Below, in pieces: positions 16,848-26,322 of a stretch of 64,000 bases of DNA (positions within the stretch are counted from its first letter, which is position 1; each line of letters begins with the position of its first letter). A model generated the notes under the pieces. The model was given only the letters and a program-made list of their open reading frames with translations, made no database searches and was not told the DNA's origin. Made by a program: the position numbers and the translations under genes. Source of the DNA: Domibacillus iocasae (GTDB lineage: Bacteria; Bacillota; Bacilli; Bacillales; Domibacillaceae); assembly GCF_001750285.1 (NCBI RefSeq), contig NZ_MAMP01000022.1, positions 310,001 through 374,000 on the forward strand, written 5' to 3'.

Positions 16848-17847
16848 CGCTGATTTCATTACCAGGCTCGGTGAAATGCTAATGAAAGGATTTACGATCG
16901 GGGATGCAGTTGATTTTTTAATGATGAACATTCCTGGAATAAACAAAAAACAAATAGCTGCGATTCGAACATCGCTTCAAGATGGAACACCGCTTCATGA
17001 AATATTGCCCGTTTTAAATGTCCCATCGCTTATATGTCTGCAGGTTTTTTTCGCTGAACAACATGGAAATGTTCAAGAAACACTCGTTCATGCCGGAAAC
17101 CAGTGGAGAAAATCAGAACAATCAAAAGAAAAATTCATCAGGCTTTTGCAGTACCCCGTTTTTTTGATTGCATTACTCATCATTTTATTAGCTGTTTTAA
17201 ACACATTCGTCCTTCCGCAGTTCCACGATTTACATGCTTCAATGGGTTATAAGCCTGAAGGAATAATCGCTCTTCTGCTTTTTTTTCTTCAATGGGCGCC
17301 ACCGGCAGTTCTTCTCATTATACCTGCCCTAACAGGTATTTATCTTTTTCTCTACGCCCGCTACAAAATGCTTTCACCGCATAAGAAAGCAGATATGCTG
17401 TCAAAAATTCCATATATTCGATCGTTTTTTCAACTGTATTTTACCCGGCTGTTTGCACGGGAGTCAGCTCAGCTGTTAAATAGCGGATTTGCGGTCAATG
17501 AGCTGTTGCATGTGTTTGAAGAACAGACGATTTATCCGATGCTTTGTGCCGCATCAAAGAAAATAAATGACCGGTTAATGACAGGAGAAACTTTACAGGA
17601 AGCAATCGCCGCGATCCCATGGTTTGACGGAAAACTGTCCGCCTTAATTGGCCACGGGGGTGCAAATGGCAGGCTGGGTGAAGAACTGCTTCTTTACGCT
17701 GAGTTTTGTGATCGAATTGTTGAAGACAAAATCAAAAAATTGACCGGTATTATTCAGCCGGCAGTCTTTTTAATCATTGGAACGATTGTGATGGCTGTCT
17801 ATTTGTCGGTGATGCTTCCGATGTTTGAGATGATCGGATCCGTATAG
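16780..17847 (+). CDS. comGB: ComGB, competence pilus polytopic membrane protein
   Basis: 355-aa GspF/PilC-family membrane protein forming the assembly platform for the pseudopilus. It has two homologous T2SSF domains, each followed by hydrophobic helices (around LIALLIILLAVLNTFVLPQF and the C-terminal AVFLIIGTIVMAVYLSVMLP). The ATG at 16780 has AAAGGGGGTG upstream, so it overlaps comGA by 68 bp, indicating translational coupling. Confidence 0.93.
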   Translation: MDSSRMKSGRAGILEKRLSAKNSADFITRLGEMLMKGFTIGDAVDFLMMNIPGINKKQIAAIRTSLQDGTPLHEILPVLNVPSLICLQVFFAEQHGNVQETLVHAGNQWRKSEQSKEKFIRLLQYPVFLIALLIILLAVLNTFVLPQFHDLHASMGYKPEGIIALLLFFLQWAPPAVLLIIPALTGIYLFLYARYKMLSPHKKADMLSKIPYIRSFFQLYFTRLFARESAQLLNSGFAVNELLHVFEEQTIYPMLCAASKKINDRLMTGETLQEAIAAIPWFDGKLSALIGHGGANGRLGEELLLYAEFCDRIVEDKIKKLTGIIQPAVFLIIGTIVMAVYLSVMLPMFEMIGSV

Positions 17848-17864
17848 TGAAGGAGGAACAAACG

Positions 17865-18185
17865 ATGAAAAAAATAATAAAAAATGAACAAGGGTTCACG
17901 CTGATAGAAATGATGATTGTTTTACTTGTCATTACGGTGCTGCTTTTTATCGCCATTCCAAATGTGGCGAAGCAAAGCAAAAACATTAATTCAAAAGGGT
18001 GCGACGCGTTTATTCACATGGTGCAGGGCCAAGTACAGGCGTATCAGATTGACAACGATTCATTGCCTTCTTCAATTGATACACTTGTGACCGACGGATA
18101 CTTGAGGGAGGATGAAACGACCTGCCCGGGCGGCGGCACTGTAACTCTTGATGCGGAAGGAACTGTTTCGGCCAGTGGTACGTAA
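17865..18185 (+). CDS. comGC: ComGC, major competence pseudopilin
   Basis: 106-aa type IV pilin-like protein. The prepilin motif NEQG/FTLIEMMIVLLVI is cleaved after Gly by ComC. Cys residues in SKGCDAF and ETTCPGG correspond to the intramolecular disulfide of B. subtilis ComGC. It polymerises into the transformation pilus that crosses the wall. The ATG at 17865 follows AAGGAGG. Confidence 0.93.
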   Translation: MKKIIKNEQGFTLIEMMIVLLVITVLLFIAIPNVAKQSKNINSKGCDAFIHMVQGQVQAYQIDNDSLPSSIDTLVTDGYLREDETTCPGGGTVTLDAEGTVSASGT

Positions 18186-18618
18186 AGAATCTGGATTTAC
18201 ATTGCTTGAAATGATGATCGTGCTAACGGTTTTTATGGTCTGTCTCGCTGCGGCATTAATTCCGCTTCGAAGCATTGCAGATAATGTGAACGATCGTCAA
18301 TTTTTTCAGCAGGTCGAGCGTGACTTATTTGAAGCACAAGCATACGCAATTGCTAAAAAAGTAAATATTGTCGTTCACTTTTTTGAAGATGAGCGCAACG
18401 ACTATCACATTTATACGCTGGAGCAGCCAAGGAAGATGATCGCAAAGCGTAAAATCCCAAATCGTTTTATTCATGATGAAAGAAGTATTGGATCGTTCAC
18501 TTTTTTGCGAACGGGTACGACAAATCGGTTCGGCTCCATTTACTTTACGAGTGAAGAAAAGAGCACCAGGCTCGTATTTCAAATCGGAAGGGGTCGTTTT
18601 TATTTTGTGGAAGAATGA
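18175..18618 (+). CDS. comGD: ComGD, minor pseudopilin
   Basis: About 147-aa minor pilin with leader KESG/FTLLEMMIVLTVF. The start is uncertain: GTG at 18175 gives a short leader with AAGGA 13 nt upstream; ATG at 18151 gives a longer leader without a site. Either way it overlaps the end of comGC. It is expected to prime or cap the ComGC pseudopilus. Confidence 0.82.
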   Translation: MVRKESGFTLLEMMIVLTVFMVCLAAALIPLRSIADNVNDRQFFQQVERDLFEAQAYAIAKKVNIVVHFFEDERNDYHIYTLEQPRKMIAKRKIPNRFIHDERSIGSFTFLRTGTTNRFGSIYFTSEEKSTRLVFQIGRGRFYFVEE

Positions 18619-18916
18619 ACAAGGAATGACACTCGCTGAAAGTATCCTGGCATTAACCGCTTTTTTCATAGGAGCGGCAGTTCTTCTCCCTTTTTGTATG
18701 AAGTTAATAGAAGAAACGTCTTGGCGTTGGGAGCATCAGGAAGGAATGAGAAAGCTGTATGAAGAAGCAGAGTCTCGAATTTTTTCAGACGCTTCATTTG
18801 TTTACGATTTGGATCAATCAACGGTTAAAGGCGAAATTGTGTGGAAAGAAACGAATGGAAAGTCCAAAGCATGTGTGGCGATCGCAGAAAGAACGACATG
18901 TGTGGTGGAACAGTAA
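18605..18916 (+). CDS. comGE: ComGE, minor pseudopilin
   Basis: About 103-aa protein with the pilin-like leader KNEQG/MTLAESILALTAFFIG. The TTG at 18605 with AAGGGG 11 nt upstream gives the short leader expected; no ATG is suitably placed. It overlaps comGD. Identity rests on position and leader, since ComGE proteins diverge strongly. Confidence 0.8.
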   Translation: MWKNEQGMTLAESILALTAFFIGAAVLLPFCMKLIEETSWRWEHQEGMRKLYEEAESRIFSDASFVYDLDQSTVKGEIVWKETNGKSKACVAIAERTTCVVEQ

Positions 18917-19340
18917 TGGGTTTACAATGCTCGAGGCGTTGATTGTTTTAATAGTATTCACTGCCTGTGCGGCGTCCATCCCACTTTTATACGACGGCGC
19001 TTATCGGACAATCGAAGCCGCTAAAGCAGAAAAGAATATGGAGTGGGAACTTTTTATCATTCAACTGCGCAATGAAATGCACGTATCGCAAGACTGGCAT
19101 TTATCTGCATCAAGGCTGCAATATTCACCTGTCGATTTGAATGATTCGATCGTGTCCATTAATAAATACAATGACAAAATCAGGCGGCAGGTGAATGGGC
19201 AGGGACATGAAATCATGCTGCAAAACGTAGAAAGCGCCACATTTTCAATTGAAGGAGGAAATTTATATATTCACGTTACGTTTTCAAATGGAGAAGAGGA
19301 AGGTGCATCGATTCATTCATTGCATAAAGAAGCACCTTAA
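18900..19340 (+). CDS. comGF: ComGF, minor pseudopilin
   Basis: About 146-aa protein with leader NSNG/FTMLEALIVLIVFTA and the ComGF-like QLRNEMH and FSIEGGNLYIHVTFSNG segments. Start is probably GTG at 18900, overlapping comGE by 17 bp; the ribosome-binding site is weak, suggesting coupling. Confidence 0.82.
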   Translation: MWWNSNGFTMLEALIVLIVFTACAASIPLLYDGAYRTIEAAKAEKNMEWELFIIQLRNEMHVSQDWHLSASRLQYSPVDLNDSIVSINKYNDKIRRQVNGQGHEIMLQNVESATFSIEGGNLYIHVTFSNGEEEGASIHSLHKEAP

Positions 19341-19692
19341 TCGTCAGCACGGAATGATCTATCCGCACATTTTGCTGATTCTTGTGTTGATTATGGCAGC
19401 ATCTATTTCAACTGTAGATTCATCTGTAACAAAATGGAGGACTGCCGATTATTTAACCGATTATTACGAAATGCGGATCGTCGAACTCATGGCGCTTCGG
19501 GATGTTTTATCACAGGCAGACCCGGCCTCTTTTATTATGGAAACGAATAGAGGGACAACCAGTATTGATATAATAGAAATGTCAGAACAAGACCGACAGA
19601 TTCGGATTACCACGATTCATGAAGAAAACATTTTTAGCGCCACTTATTATTATAATAGGAAAGACCTGTCGATTGTGAAGCGGGCTGAATAA
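19288..19692 (+). CDS. comGG: ComGG, minor pseudopilin
   Basis: About 134-aa protein whose leader region RQHG/MIYPHILLILVLIMAASI parallels the G/FIYP motif of B. subtilis ComGG. The start is uncertain (ATG 19288, or GTG 19303). It overlaps comGF and ends 2 bp before the convergent yqhG, with no terminator visible between them. Confidence 0.78.
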   Translation: MEKRKVHRFIHCIKKHLNRQHGMIYPHILLILVLIMAASISTVDSSVTKWRTADYLTDYYEMRIVELMALRDVLSQADPASFIMETNRGTTSIDIIEMSEQDRQIRITTIHEENIFSATYYYNRKDLSIVKRAE

Positions 19693-19694
19693 AA

Positions 19695-20468
19695 TTAACT
19701 TCTATTTTGAGCAATATAAAACAGACCGCCGTTTAAAACTGAGATATGGATTACTGGTTCGAAGCGGCGCATGATCGCCGCTTTCTCGCGTTCAAAATGG
19801 GCCTTGTCTTCCTCATTTTGTTCAAAAAAAGTTTCAAGAATCGTTAATTCTATTTTTTGCTTTTCAAGAGCGGTCTTGGCCCAATCGTGTTCTTCCTGCA
19901 GGATGTCGTGCCACAGTTTTTTTTTCATTCTATTTAAGCCGCTTACAGGTGTAATAAGCGGCGAGAGGACATAATGATACGGCGAGATCATATGGCTCAT
20001 AGATAAGGAAGTTAATGTGTCTGAAAAGTTGTTTGAAAAAGTTCCGCTGATTAAATGAATGGCAAGCGGGACAAGCTTTTCTTTTTTACCGTTTGCTTCA
20101 TAAGAAAGATGAAAATGGACAAACAGCCAGGGTTCCAGCTGTACGGTTTCTGAAGATATGCTTGTTTCGTACATTTTAATAAATGCTGATTTTTTTTGAG
20201 CATATAAAAGAAACTGATGGAAACGGGGCGAGCCAAAGGTCATATATTCTTCCTGATGCTTGAGCAGCCGGCCCGGGTCTTTTGTGAAAAACGTAACGAC
20301 GAGCGGGTCGCCGGGCTGCCCAAGCTGATCTTTGTAATGCCAATAAAATGGCCGGTTCATCAAAGAGCGGTCTGCTTCCTCGGTTAACTGGACGGTCAGT
20401 GAGTCATTTGATTCTGCAAGGATACGGCATTCACAAGCGTTAAAAAATGTGCGAAGAAAAGGCATCAT
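19695..20468 (-). CDS. yqhG: YqhG family protein
   Basis: 257-aa soluble protein of unknown function. It begins FLRTFFNACECRILAESNDS and contains MTFGSPRFHQFLLYA and SPLITPVSGLNRMKKKLW, then a charged coiled-coil-like C-terminus (LEQNEEDKAHFEREKAA-type). It corresponds by position to B. subtilis yqhG, following the helicase gene by 6 bp in one operon. GGAGTGAT precedes the start. Confidence 0.85.
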   Translation of the reverse strand: MMPFLRTFFNACECRILAESNDSLTVQLTEEADRSLMNRPFYWHYKDQLGQPGDPLVVTFFTKDPGRLLKHQEEYMTFGSPRFHQFLLYAQKKSAFIKMYETSISSETVQLEPWLFVHFHLSYEANGKKEKLVPLAIHLISGTFSNNFSDTLTSLSMSHMISPYHYVLSPLITPVSGLNRMKKKLWHDILQEEHDWAKTALEKQKIELTILETFFEQNEEDKAHFEREKAAIMRRFEPVIHISVLNGGLFYIAQNRS

Positions 20469-20474
20469 CGTTGA

Positions 20475-22052
20475 TCACTCCAATACAGCGGCAAGGTTTT
20501 GCATTTTTATTTCCCACTCGCCAACACTTTTCGACGTATGAAAAGCGTCTTTCAAATGGTCTTCAATCCAGTTTTGATCCAAAATGTTATCAATTTTTCC
20601 AATAGCTGTTTGGAAAAGGGTAATCTTTTCATAAAGCAATGCCAGCATACGGTCTTCAACCGATTGTTTATAAGCAAGGTGGTAAATATAGACATCCTGG
20701 CTTTGTCCATAACGATGAACGCGGCCGATTCGCTGCTCCAGCTTCATCGGATTCCACGGTAAATCAAAATTAATGACGTGGCGGCAAAATTGCAGGTTCA
20801 ATCCTTCGCTTCCGGCTTCAGTTGCAATTAACACGCGTGCAGGTCCTTTGAAAAGCTCAATCATCCAATCCTTTTTTCCTTTTTTAAAGTTTCCTTGGAA
20901 CGACACGGCAGGGATATCATGTGAACGAAAGAATAGTTCCAAATATTGCTGTGTTGCCCGGTATTGGGTGAAAATGAGTACTTTTTCATTTAGCTGTTTT
21001 ACAATGTCGAGTGCTTTGTCCGCTTTTGAGTTTTGTTTAATGGCATCCGCGAGAGCGGCAGTGTTTGTTTGGGTGAATCCTTCCTGCTTTATTAAGGTAG
21101 CGAGAGCGGCATATTTGCTGCTGCATGCTTCTCGCTGCAGTGTCAGCAGTGTGATTGCGCCTGGCAGACAGTCAGCCAGCGATTCATAAAAGGCTTTTTC
21201 TTCTTTCGAAGGGGTAATACGAATCGTCTGTACAAAGCGTTTAATCGGCTGTTGTTCTACATCCGTTCGAATGTTGCGGATCATTACTTGTCTGAGCAGT
21301 GCGTGAAAAGCATCCCGATTTTGAACGGATCGCTTTCCATCTTTAAATTGAGTCTGAAAGAATCCATTGCTGCCAAATAGACCCGGTTTTAACAGAGAGA
21401 CAAGGTGGAATAATTCATCCACGTTATTTTGTATCGGGGTGGCCGTCAGCAACAAACAATAGGTTTTATTCAGGCGGCTGACAAATTGATGATTTTTTGT
21501 CGCCGGGTTTTTTAATCGGTGTGCTTCATCAATAATGACCATATCGAACAGTGTATCCGTAAAGACATCCGCGAATTTTGCCTGCTTAGCTGAATCGATC
21601 GACGCAATTTGAACGCCATTCCATGACCAGTCGGGTTTTTTTCGCTGCACCAGTGCGAAAATCTGAAATTTATCCCGCAATTCTTTCGCCCACTGGCTCA
21701 CGAGTGAAGCTGGTGCTAAAATAAGCACACGGGAAACAAGTCCCCGTAACATGTATTCTTTTAAAATGAGACCCGCTTCAATGGTTTTGCCAAGACCAAC
21801 TTCATCGGCCAAAATCGCAGTGCCATTCATTTCTTCCATGACTGTTTGTGCTGTTTTGATTTGATGGGGAAGAAACTGAATGTGCGGGAGGAAATCAGGT
21901 GCCAGCAGTCCATTAAAATCAGAAGGAAGAATACGGTTTTTCGTCTCCGCGGTTAACGTGAAAAGAGACCAGCTTCCAGGCGAAGACGCATTTTGCAATT
22001 CTTTTTCGAAAACGTTCTCCCATGAATTATCGTACACTATGGTGGGCTTCAT
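20475..22052 (-). CDS. yqhH: SNF2-type DEAD/H helicase-like ATPase
   Basis: About 525-aa superfamily 2 ATPase. Motif I is DEVGLGKTIEAG, motif II IIDEAH, motif III LLTATPIQNN, and the C-terminal RecA lobe carries ATEAGSEGLNLQFC and QRIGRVHRYGQ (motifs V and VI). It resembles RapA/SNF2 remodellers, but its target is unknown. Start at 22052 follows AGGAGG at 11 nt; a TTG at 22079 is less likely. Operon with yqhG. Confidence 0.9.
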   Translation of the reverse strand: MKPTIVYDNSWENVFEKELQNASSPGSWSLFTLTAETKNRILPSDFNGLLAPDFLPHIQFLPHQIKTAQTVMEEMNGTAILADEVGLGKTIEAGLILKEYMLRGLVSRVLILAPASLVSQWAKELRDKFQIFALVQRKKPDWSWNGVQIASIDSAKQAKFADVFTDTLFDMVIIDEAHRLKNPATKNHQFVSRLNKTYCLLLTATPIQNNVDELFHLVSLLKPGLFGSNGFFQTQFKDGKRSVQNRDAFHALLRQVMIRNIRTDVEQQPIKRFVQTIRITPSKEEKAFYESLADCLPGAITLLTLQREACSSKYAALATLIKQEGFTQTNTAALADAIKQNSKADKALDIVKQLNEKVLIFTQYRATQQYLELFFRSHDIPAVSFQGNFKKGKKDWMIELFKGPARVLIATEAGSEGLNLQFCRHVINFDLPWNPMKLEQRIGRVHRYGQSQDVYIYHLAYKQSVEDRMLALLYEKITLFQTAIGKIDNILDQNWIEDHLKDAFHTSKSVGEWEIKMQNLAAVLE

Positions 22053-22132
22053 CTTAATCAAAGCCTCCTCTGTTTTCAAAGTATTGCACCTAGTCTGTCC
22101 CAGAATGATAAATCAAATACATATATATAGAT

Positions 22133-22168
22133 AAAAAAACAGTTCTGCATTTGCAGAACTGTTTTTTT
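22133..22168. terminator. yqhL terminator
   Basis: AACAGTTCTGCA-TT-TGCAGAACTGTT flanked by A- and T-runs, so usable on both strands; it ends yqhL on the reverse strand. Confidence 0.93.
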
Positions 22169-22541
22169 ATTTCGTTTTTACTTTTCCTGTCCATTTTTTA
22201 AATCCGCCTTGCAGGTGGTATATGTCCCGGTATCCTTTTCTGTAGAGCATTTGGGCTGCACGGCCACTGCGAAGGCCGCTTTGGCAATACAAATAAACAG
22301 GCTTGTCTGTACGAATTTCTTTCATGCGCTGTTTCATTTGAGTCACTGGGATGTTGCGGGCGCCTAAAATGTGGCCGCCATTGTATTCATTCGGTTCACG
22401 CACATCAATCAGCTGCGCTTTCCGGTATCCTTGTATAAATTCTTCCTGGCTGAGCGGTTTCACCGCCCGTTTTTGAGAAAAGTACATGAAGAGCGCGTAC
22501 AAAATAATCACGCCAAGCACTGCGGCAATAGAATAAAGCAA
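22167..22541 (-). CDS. yqhL: Membrane-anchored rhodanese-like protein YqhL
   Basis: 124-aa protein: an N-terminal membrane helix (about 3-21) and a single rhodanese domain with IDVREPNEY and the active-site loop [13 protein letters not shown], whose Cys carries persulfide. Probably a sulfurtransferase facing the cytoplasm. In B. subtilis the gcvT-gcvPA-gcvPB operon separates yqhL from yqhH; here only about 115 bp do. Confidence 0.92.
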   Translation of the reverse strand: MLYSIAAVLGVIILYALFMYFSQKRAVKPLSQEEFIQGYRKAQLIDVREPNEYNGGHILGARNIPVTQMKQRMKEIRTDKPVYLYCQSGLRSGRAAQMLYRKGYRDIYHLQGGFKKWTGKVKTK

Positions 22542-22703
22542 CGTGGTGTTCCCCTTTCGAATAAACTGCTTCTTTTATTATATCCGTATGGTTATCAGAT
22601 GAAAAGAAAATTCTCTTTAAAAAGAAGTGTGTTCGCCTTTGATTTTCGGTTTCAATTTGATAGACTAGTTGAGGGAATTTACAATGAAAAGAAGGCGTAT
22701 AAC

Positions 22704-23540
22704 ATGACGAAAGAAACGTGGGTTTTTCTGGATACTGGAAATCAAAGCGCGGCTTATAATATGGCCGTGGACGAAGCGCTTTTAGATTGGCACAGCCAGG
22801 GTGAAATTCCACCTGTTGTCCGTTTTTACGGATGGGAGCCGGCGGCACTGTCAATTGGATACTTTCAAAAAGCGGATAAAGAAGTGAACTTTGAGGCACT
22901 TAAAGAACATGGACTTGGCTTTGTCAGGCGGCCAACTGGCGGCAGAGGGGTACTGCACGAGCATGAACTGACATACAGCGTCATTGTCAGTGAAGAGCAT
23001 CCGGACATGCCAGCGGGCGTTACAGAAGCATATAGAGTGATTTCTGAAGGTGTGCTGCAAGGCTTTCGGGCGCTTGGGCTGGATGCAGAATTTGCAGTGC
23101 CACGAACCGAAGAAGAAAAAGCCAGTTTGAAAAATCCACGTTCTAGTGTCTGTTTTGATGCACCGAGCTGGTATGAGCTCGTTGTAGAGGGAAGAAAAGT
23201 GGCTGGCAGCGCACAGACCCGGCAAAAGGGTGTCATTTTACAGCATGGCTCTATTTTGCTTGATATTGATGAAGATAAACTGTTCAGCTTGTTTCACTAT
23301 TCAAGCGGCCGGGTAAAAGATCGAATGAAACGTGCGTTTAAGGATAAGGCTGTTGCGATTAACGCACTTCGTTCCGAACGGGTGACACTAAATGAAGCCC
23401 GAAGTGCATTTAAAAAAGGGTTTGAAGAAGGATTAAATATTCATCTTGAACCGCTTATTTTAACAGAGGAACAAAAGCGCCAAATTGATAAAATTCAGTA
23501 TGAGCGGTATGAAAGTGATGACTGGAATTTTCGGAGATAA
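22704..23540 (+). CDS. lipM: Octanoyl-[GcvH]:protein N-octanoyltransferase LipM
   Basis: 278-aa BPL/LplA/LipB-fold enzyme that transfers octanoate from acyl carrier protein to the GcvH lipoyl domain, the first step of lipoate synthesis in Bacillus. [19 protein letters not shown] and GRKVAGSAQ are conserved, and Cys150 in [13 protein letters not shown] is the acyl-thioester nucleophile. ATG 22704 has AAGAAGG upstream; open frame before it is noncoding. The gcv genes that supply GcvP/T are not adjacent here. Confidence 0.95.
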   Translation: MTKETWVFLDTGNQSAAYNMAVDEALLDWHSQGEIPPVVRFYGWEPAALSIGYFQKADKEVNFEALKEHGLGFVRRPTGGRGVLHEHELTYSVIVSEEHPDMPAGVTEAYRVISEGVLQGFRALGLDAEFAVPRTEEEKASLKNPRSSVCFDAPSWYELVVEGRKVAGSAQTRQKGVILQHGSILLDIDEDKLFSLFHYSSGRVKDRMKRAFKDKAVAINALRSERVTLNEARSAFKKGFEEGLNIHLEPLILTEEQKRQIDKIQYERYESDDWNFRR

Positions 23541-23631
23541 GAAAAATAGTTTGCGGCAAAAAAATAAAATTTTTTTGTCCATTTTAGTTGAAGTCAAAGG
23601 CTTTTTCTTGTTTTAGGAAAGAACTGGCGGC

Positions 23632-23699
23632 TTGACAAACTATGTTCTCTCAATCAATATATAGAGTGTAATTAAAAAAACAAACACAATATCTTGTGT
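23632..23699 (+). promoter_or_regulatory. nrdJ promoter with paired NrdR boxes
   Basis: -35 TTGACA (23632-23637) faces an A/T -10 region near 23655-23663. A first NrdR-like box, TCAATATATAGAGTGT (23654-23669), covers the -10, and a near-consensus box, ACACAATATCTTGTGT (23684-23699), lies 30 bp downstream, close to three helical turns, the spacing typical of NrdR sites. NrdR would repress the reductase when dNTPs are ample. The second box is also the core of a 12-bp-arm inverted repeat (23678-23705). Confidence 0.8.
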
Positions 23700-23745
23700 T
23701 TGTTTTCGTTTTTTGTCACAACAGAATATTAAAGGAGTTGTTTCC

Positions 23746-26307
23746 ATGTCCGCTACGTCCACACAGCACATGTCGCTTAACATCGACAATTTAAACAAGG
23801 ACATCAGCATTTTCCCGCAGGTTTTCCCTGTCACACCGGAAATGAAGATTAAACACAAAGGCGTCTCCCGTCTTGTCATGATTGACCGGTACTCATTCAA
23901 AGATACGGAAAAAATTACATTGTCTGAAGGCGATTTTGTCGTTTTAACAATCAAAGAAGATCCAAAATTCCCTGCGCGGGGAACAGGCTTTATCGTGTCA
24001 CTCGACCGTGAAGCAAAAAAAGCGTCGATTTTAATCGATGAAGAATACCGCAGTGCTATTGATGATCCCGAAGAAGCGGAAACAGGCATCGTTCATCGCG
24101 GGCTTGATGTGATTGAAAAACCACTCGAAGTATTTTATGAGCAGATTGCAAAGCGGAACGCAGCAGGTCTTTCCTCTGTAGAAAAAACAGAAGAAAAGAA
24201 AAAAGAATGGTTCGACAAGTTTTACAATGAACTTGTAAGCTTAAACTTTATTCCGGCCGGACGTGTTTTATACGGAGCAGGGGCAGACACGGATGTAACG
24301 TACTTTAACTGCTACGTGATGCCATTTGTGGCGGATTCGCGCGAAGGTATTTCGGAACACCGGAAACAAGTAATGGAAATTATGAGCCGGGGCGGCGGCG
24401 TCGGCACAAACGGATCAACACTTCGTCCGCGCAACACGCTCGCGCGCGGTGTTAACGGCAAATCATCCGGCTCTGTTTCGTGGCTTGATGACATTGCGAA
24501 GCTGACACACCTTGTTGAGCAGGGCGGTTCGCGCAGAGGTGCTCAGATGATCATGTTAGCGGACTGGCATCCTGACATTGTTGAATTTATTATTTCAAAA
24601 ATGCAAAATCCGCGTATTTTGCGCTACCTTCTTGAAAACACAGAAGATGAGCAAATTAAAAAAGCGGCAAAAGACAAATTGAATTTCAAGCCGCTTACAG
24701 AGCGTGAAGAGCAAATGTACCAGGGTGTGATCAACTATAAAAACATTCCAGGTTACGGCGGCTTCAGCCCTGAAATCTTTAAAGAAGCAGAAGAAAAACT
24801 TCGTACAGGCGGTACATACAGTGTCCATAACGCCGAATTTTTAACCGGTGCCAACATTTCGATCTGCTTGACGAAAGAATTTATGGATGCAGTTGAAAAA
24901 GATGCGGAGTACGATCTTCGCTTCCCGGCTGTTGAAAAATACAACAAAGAAGAAATGACGAATTACAATGAAAATTGGCATAAAGTCGGCGACGTCCGTG
25001 AGTGGGAGCGTCAAGGTCATGAAATTCGCACATACCGCAAAATTAAAGCGCGTGAACTGTGGAACTTGATCAATGTATGTGCAACATACTCAGCTGAGCC
25101 AGGCATTTTCTTTATTGACAATGCAAATGATATGACAAATGCAAAAGCGTACGGTCAGCAGGTTGTAGCAACAAATCCGTGCGGTGAGCAGCCACTTGCA
25201 CCATTTTCCGTCTGCAACTTGGCAGCCGTGAATCTTGCCGAAATGGCAGACAAAGAAACAAAAACAGTGAATTTCGACAAGCTGAAAGAAACGGTTCGCA
25301 CGGGTGTCCGTATGCAGGATAATGTCATCGATGCAACACCATACTTCTTGGAAGAAAACAAAAAGCAGGCGCTTGGTGAACGCCGTGTTGGTCTAGGCGT
25401 TATGGGGCTTGCTGACTTGCTCATTTATTGTGAAAAAGAATACGGATCACCAGAAGGCAATACACTTGTTGATGAAGTATTCGAAGCGATTGCCGTGACA
25501 GCGTATGAAACATCTGTTGAACTGGCAAAAGAAAAAGGCAGCTTTCCTTTTCTTGAAGGGGAAACACTTGATGAAACAAATCGTCTGCGCGATGCGTTTA
25601 TCAACACCGGTTATATGAAAAAAATGCCTGAACATGTTCGTGAAGCAATTATTGAACACGGCATTCGCAACTCTCACTTATTGACAGTTGCACCAACAGG
25701 ATCAACTGGAACAATGGTTGGGGTATCAACAGGCCTGGAGCCTTATTTCTCCTTCACGTATTACCGGAGCGGACGTCTCGGCAAGTTTATTGAAGTGAAA
25801 GCGGATATTGTAAATGACTATTTAGAGCGTAATCCTGAAGCGGATCCGGATCAATTGCCGGACTATTTCGTAACAGCAATGGGTCTGGCGCCTGAAGCAC
25901 ACGCGGATGTTCAGTGCGTCATCCAGCGCTGGATCGACAGCTCCATTTCCAAAACGGTAAATGCACCGCGCGGTTATACAGTTGAGCAGGTTCAAAGTGT
26001 GTACGAGCGTTTATACAAAGGCGGCGCGAAAGGCGGAACGGTTTACGTGGATGGAAGCCGTGACTCTCAAGTGTTAACGCTGAAAGCGGAAGAAAACAAT
26101 TGGGATGAAGAAGAGAAACAAGAACCAAAGGAACATGAAAATCATGTTGTATTAATTGATACAATTCAAGATCTTCGTTCAACTAATGTGACAATCGGCA
26201 GCGAAGTCGGCGATACATGCCCGGTTTGCCGTAAAGGAACAGTAGAAGAGCTTGGCGGCTGCAACACATGCACCAACTGTGGCGCACAGCTGAAATGCGG
26301 ATTGTAA
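23746..26307 (+). CDS. nrdJ: Adenosylcobalamin-dependent (class II) ribonucleotide reductase
   Basis: 853-aa enzyme reducing ribonucleotides to deoxyribonucleotides using B12. VTYFNCYVMPF and NPCGEQPLAPFSVCNLA contain the active-site Cys and the thiyl-radical Cys with its conserved Glu. The substrate loop TGSTGTMVGVSTGLEP is intact. A C-terminal zinc-ribbon-like tail (CPVC ... CNTCTNCGAQLKCGL) carries Cys pairs, the last probably handling thioredoxin electrons. ATG 23746 follows AAAGGAG. No ATP-cone is obvious at the N-terminus. Its promoter carries NrdR boxes. Confidence 0.95.
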   Translation: MSATSTQHMSLNIDNLNKDISIFPQVFPVTPEMKIKHKGVSRLVMIDRYSFKDTEKITLSEGDFVVLTIKEDPKFPARGTGFIVSLDREAKKASILIDEEYRSAIDDPEEAETGIVHRGLDVIEKPLEVFYEQIAKRNAAGLSSVEKTEEKKKEWFDKFYNELVSLNFIPAGRVLYGAGADTDVTYFNCYVMPFVADSREGISEHRKQVMEIMSRGGGVGTNGSTLRPRNTLARGVNGKSSGSVSWLDDIAKLTHLVEQGGSRRGAQMIMLADWHPDIVEFIISKMQNPRILRYLLENTEDEQIKKAAKDKLNFKPLTEREEQMYQGVINYKNIPGYGGFSPEIFKEAEEKLRTGGTYSVHNAEFLTGANISICLTKEFMDAVEKDAEYDLRFPAVEKYNKEEMTNYNENWHKVGDVREWERQGHEIRTYRKIKARELWNLINVCATYSAEPGIFFIDNANDMTNAKAYGQQVVATNPCGEQPLAPFSVCNLAAVNLAEMADKETKTVNFDKLKETVRTGVRMQDNVIDATPYFLEENKKQALGERRVGLGVMGLADLLIYCEKEYGSPEGNTLVDEVFEAIAVTAYETSVELAKEKGSFPFLEGETLDETNRLRDAFINTGYMKKMPEHVREAIIEHGIRNSHLLTVAPTGSTGTMVGVSTGLEPYFSFTYYRSGRLGKFIEVKADIVNDYLERNPEADPDQLPDYFVTAMGLAPEAHADVQCVIQRWIDSSISKTVNAPRGYTVEQVQSVYERLYKGGAKGGTVYVDGSRDSQVLTLKAEENNWDEEEKQEPKEHENHVVLIDTIQDLRSTNVTIGSEVGDTCPVCRKGTVEELGGCNTCTNCGAQLKCGL

Positions 26308-26322
26308 GAAGAACCAATATAT

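Noticed and set aside
22371-22703. 111-codon upstream extension of lipM
   Set aside because: It runs antisense through yqhL; the homologous start is ATG 22704.
22405-22899. 164-aa reverse ORF spanning yqhL and lipM
   Set aside because: It crosses two clear genes and a divergent intergenic region, with no recognisable protein pattern.
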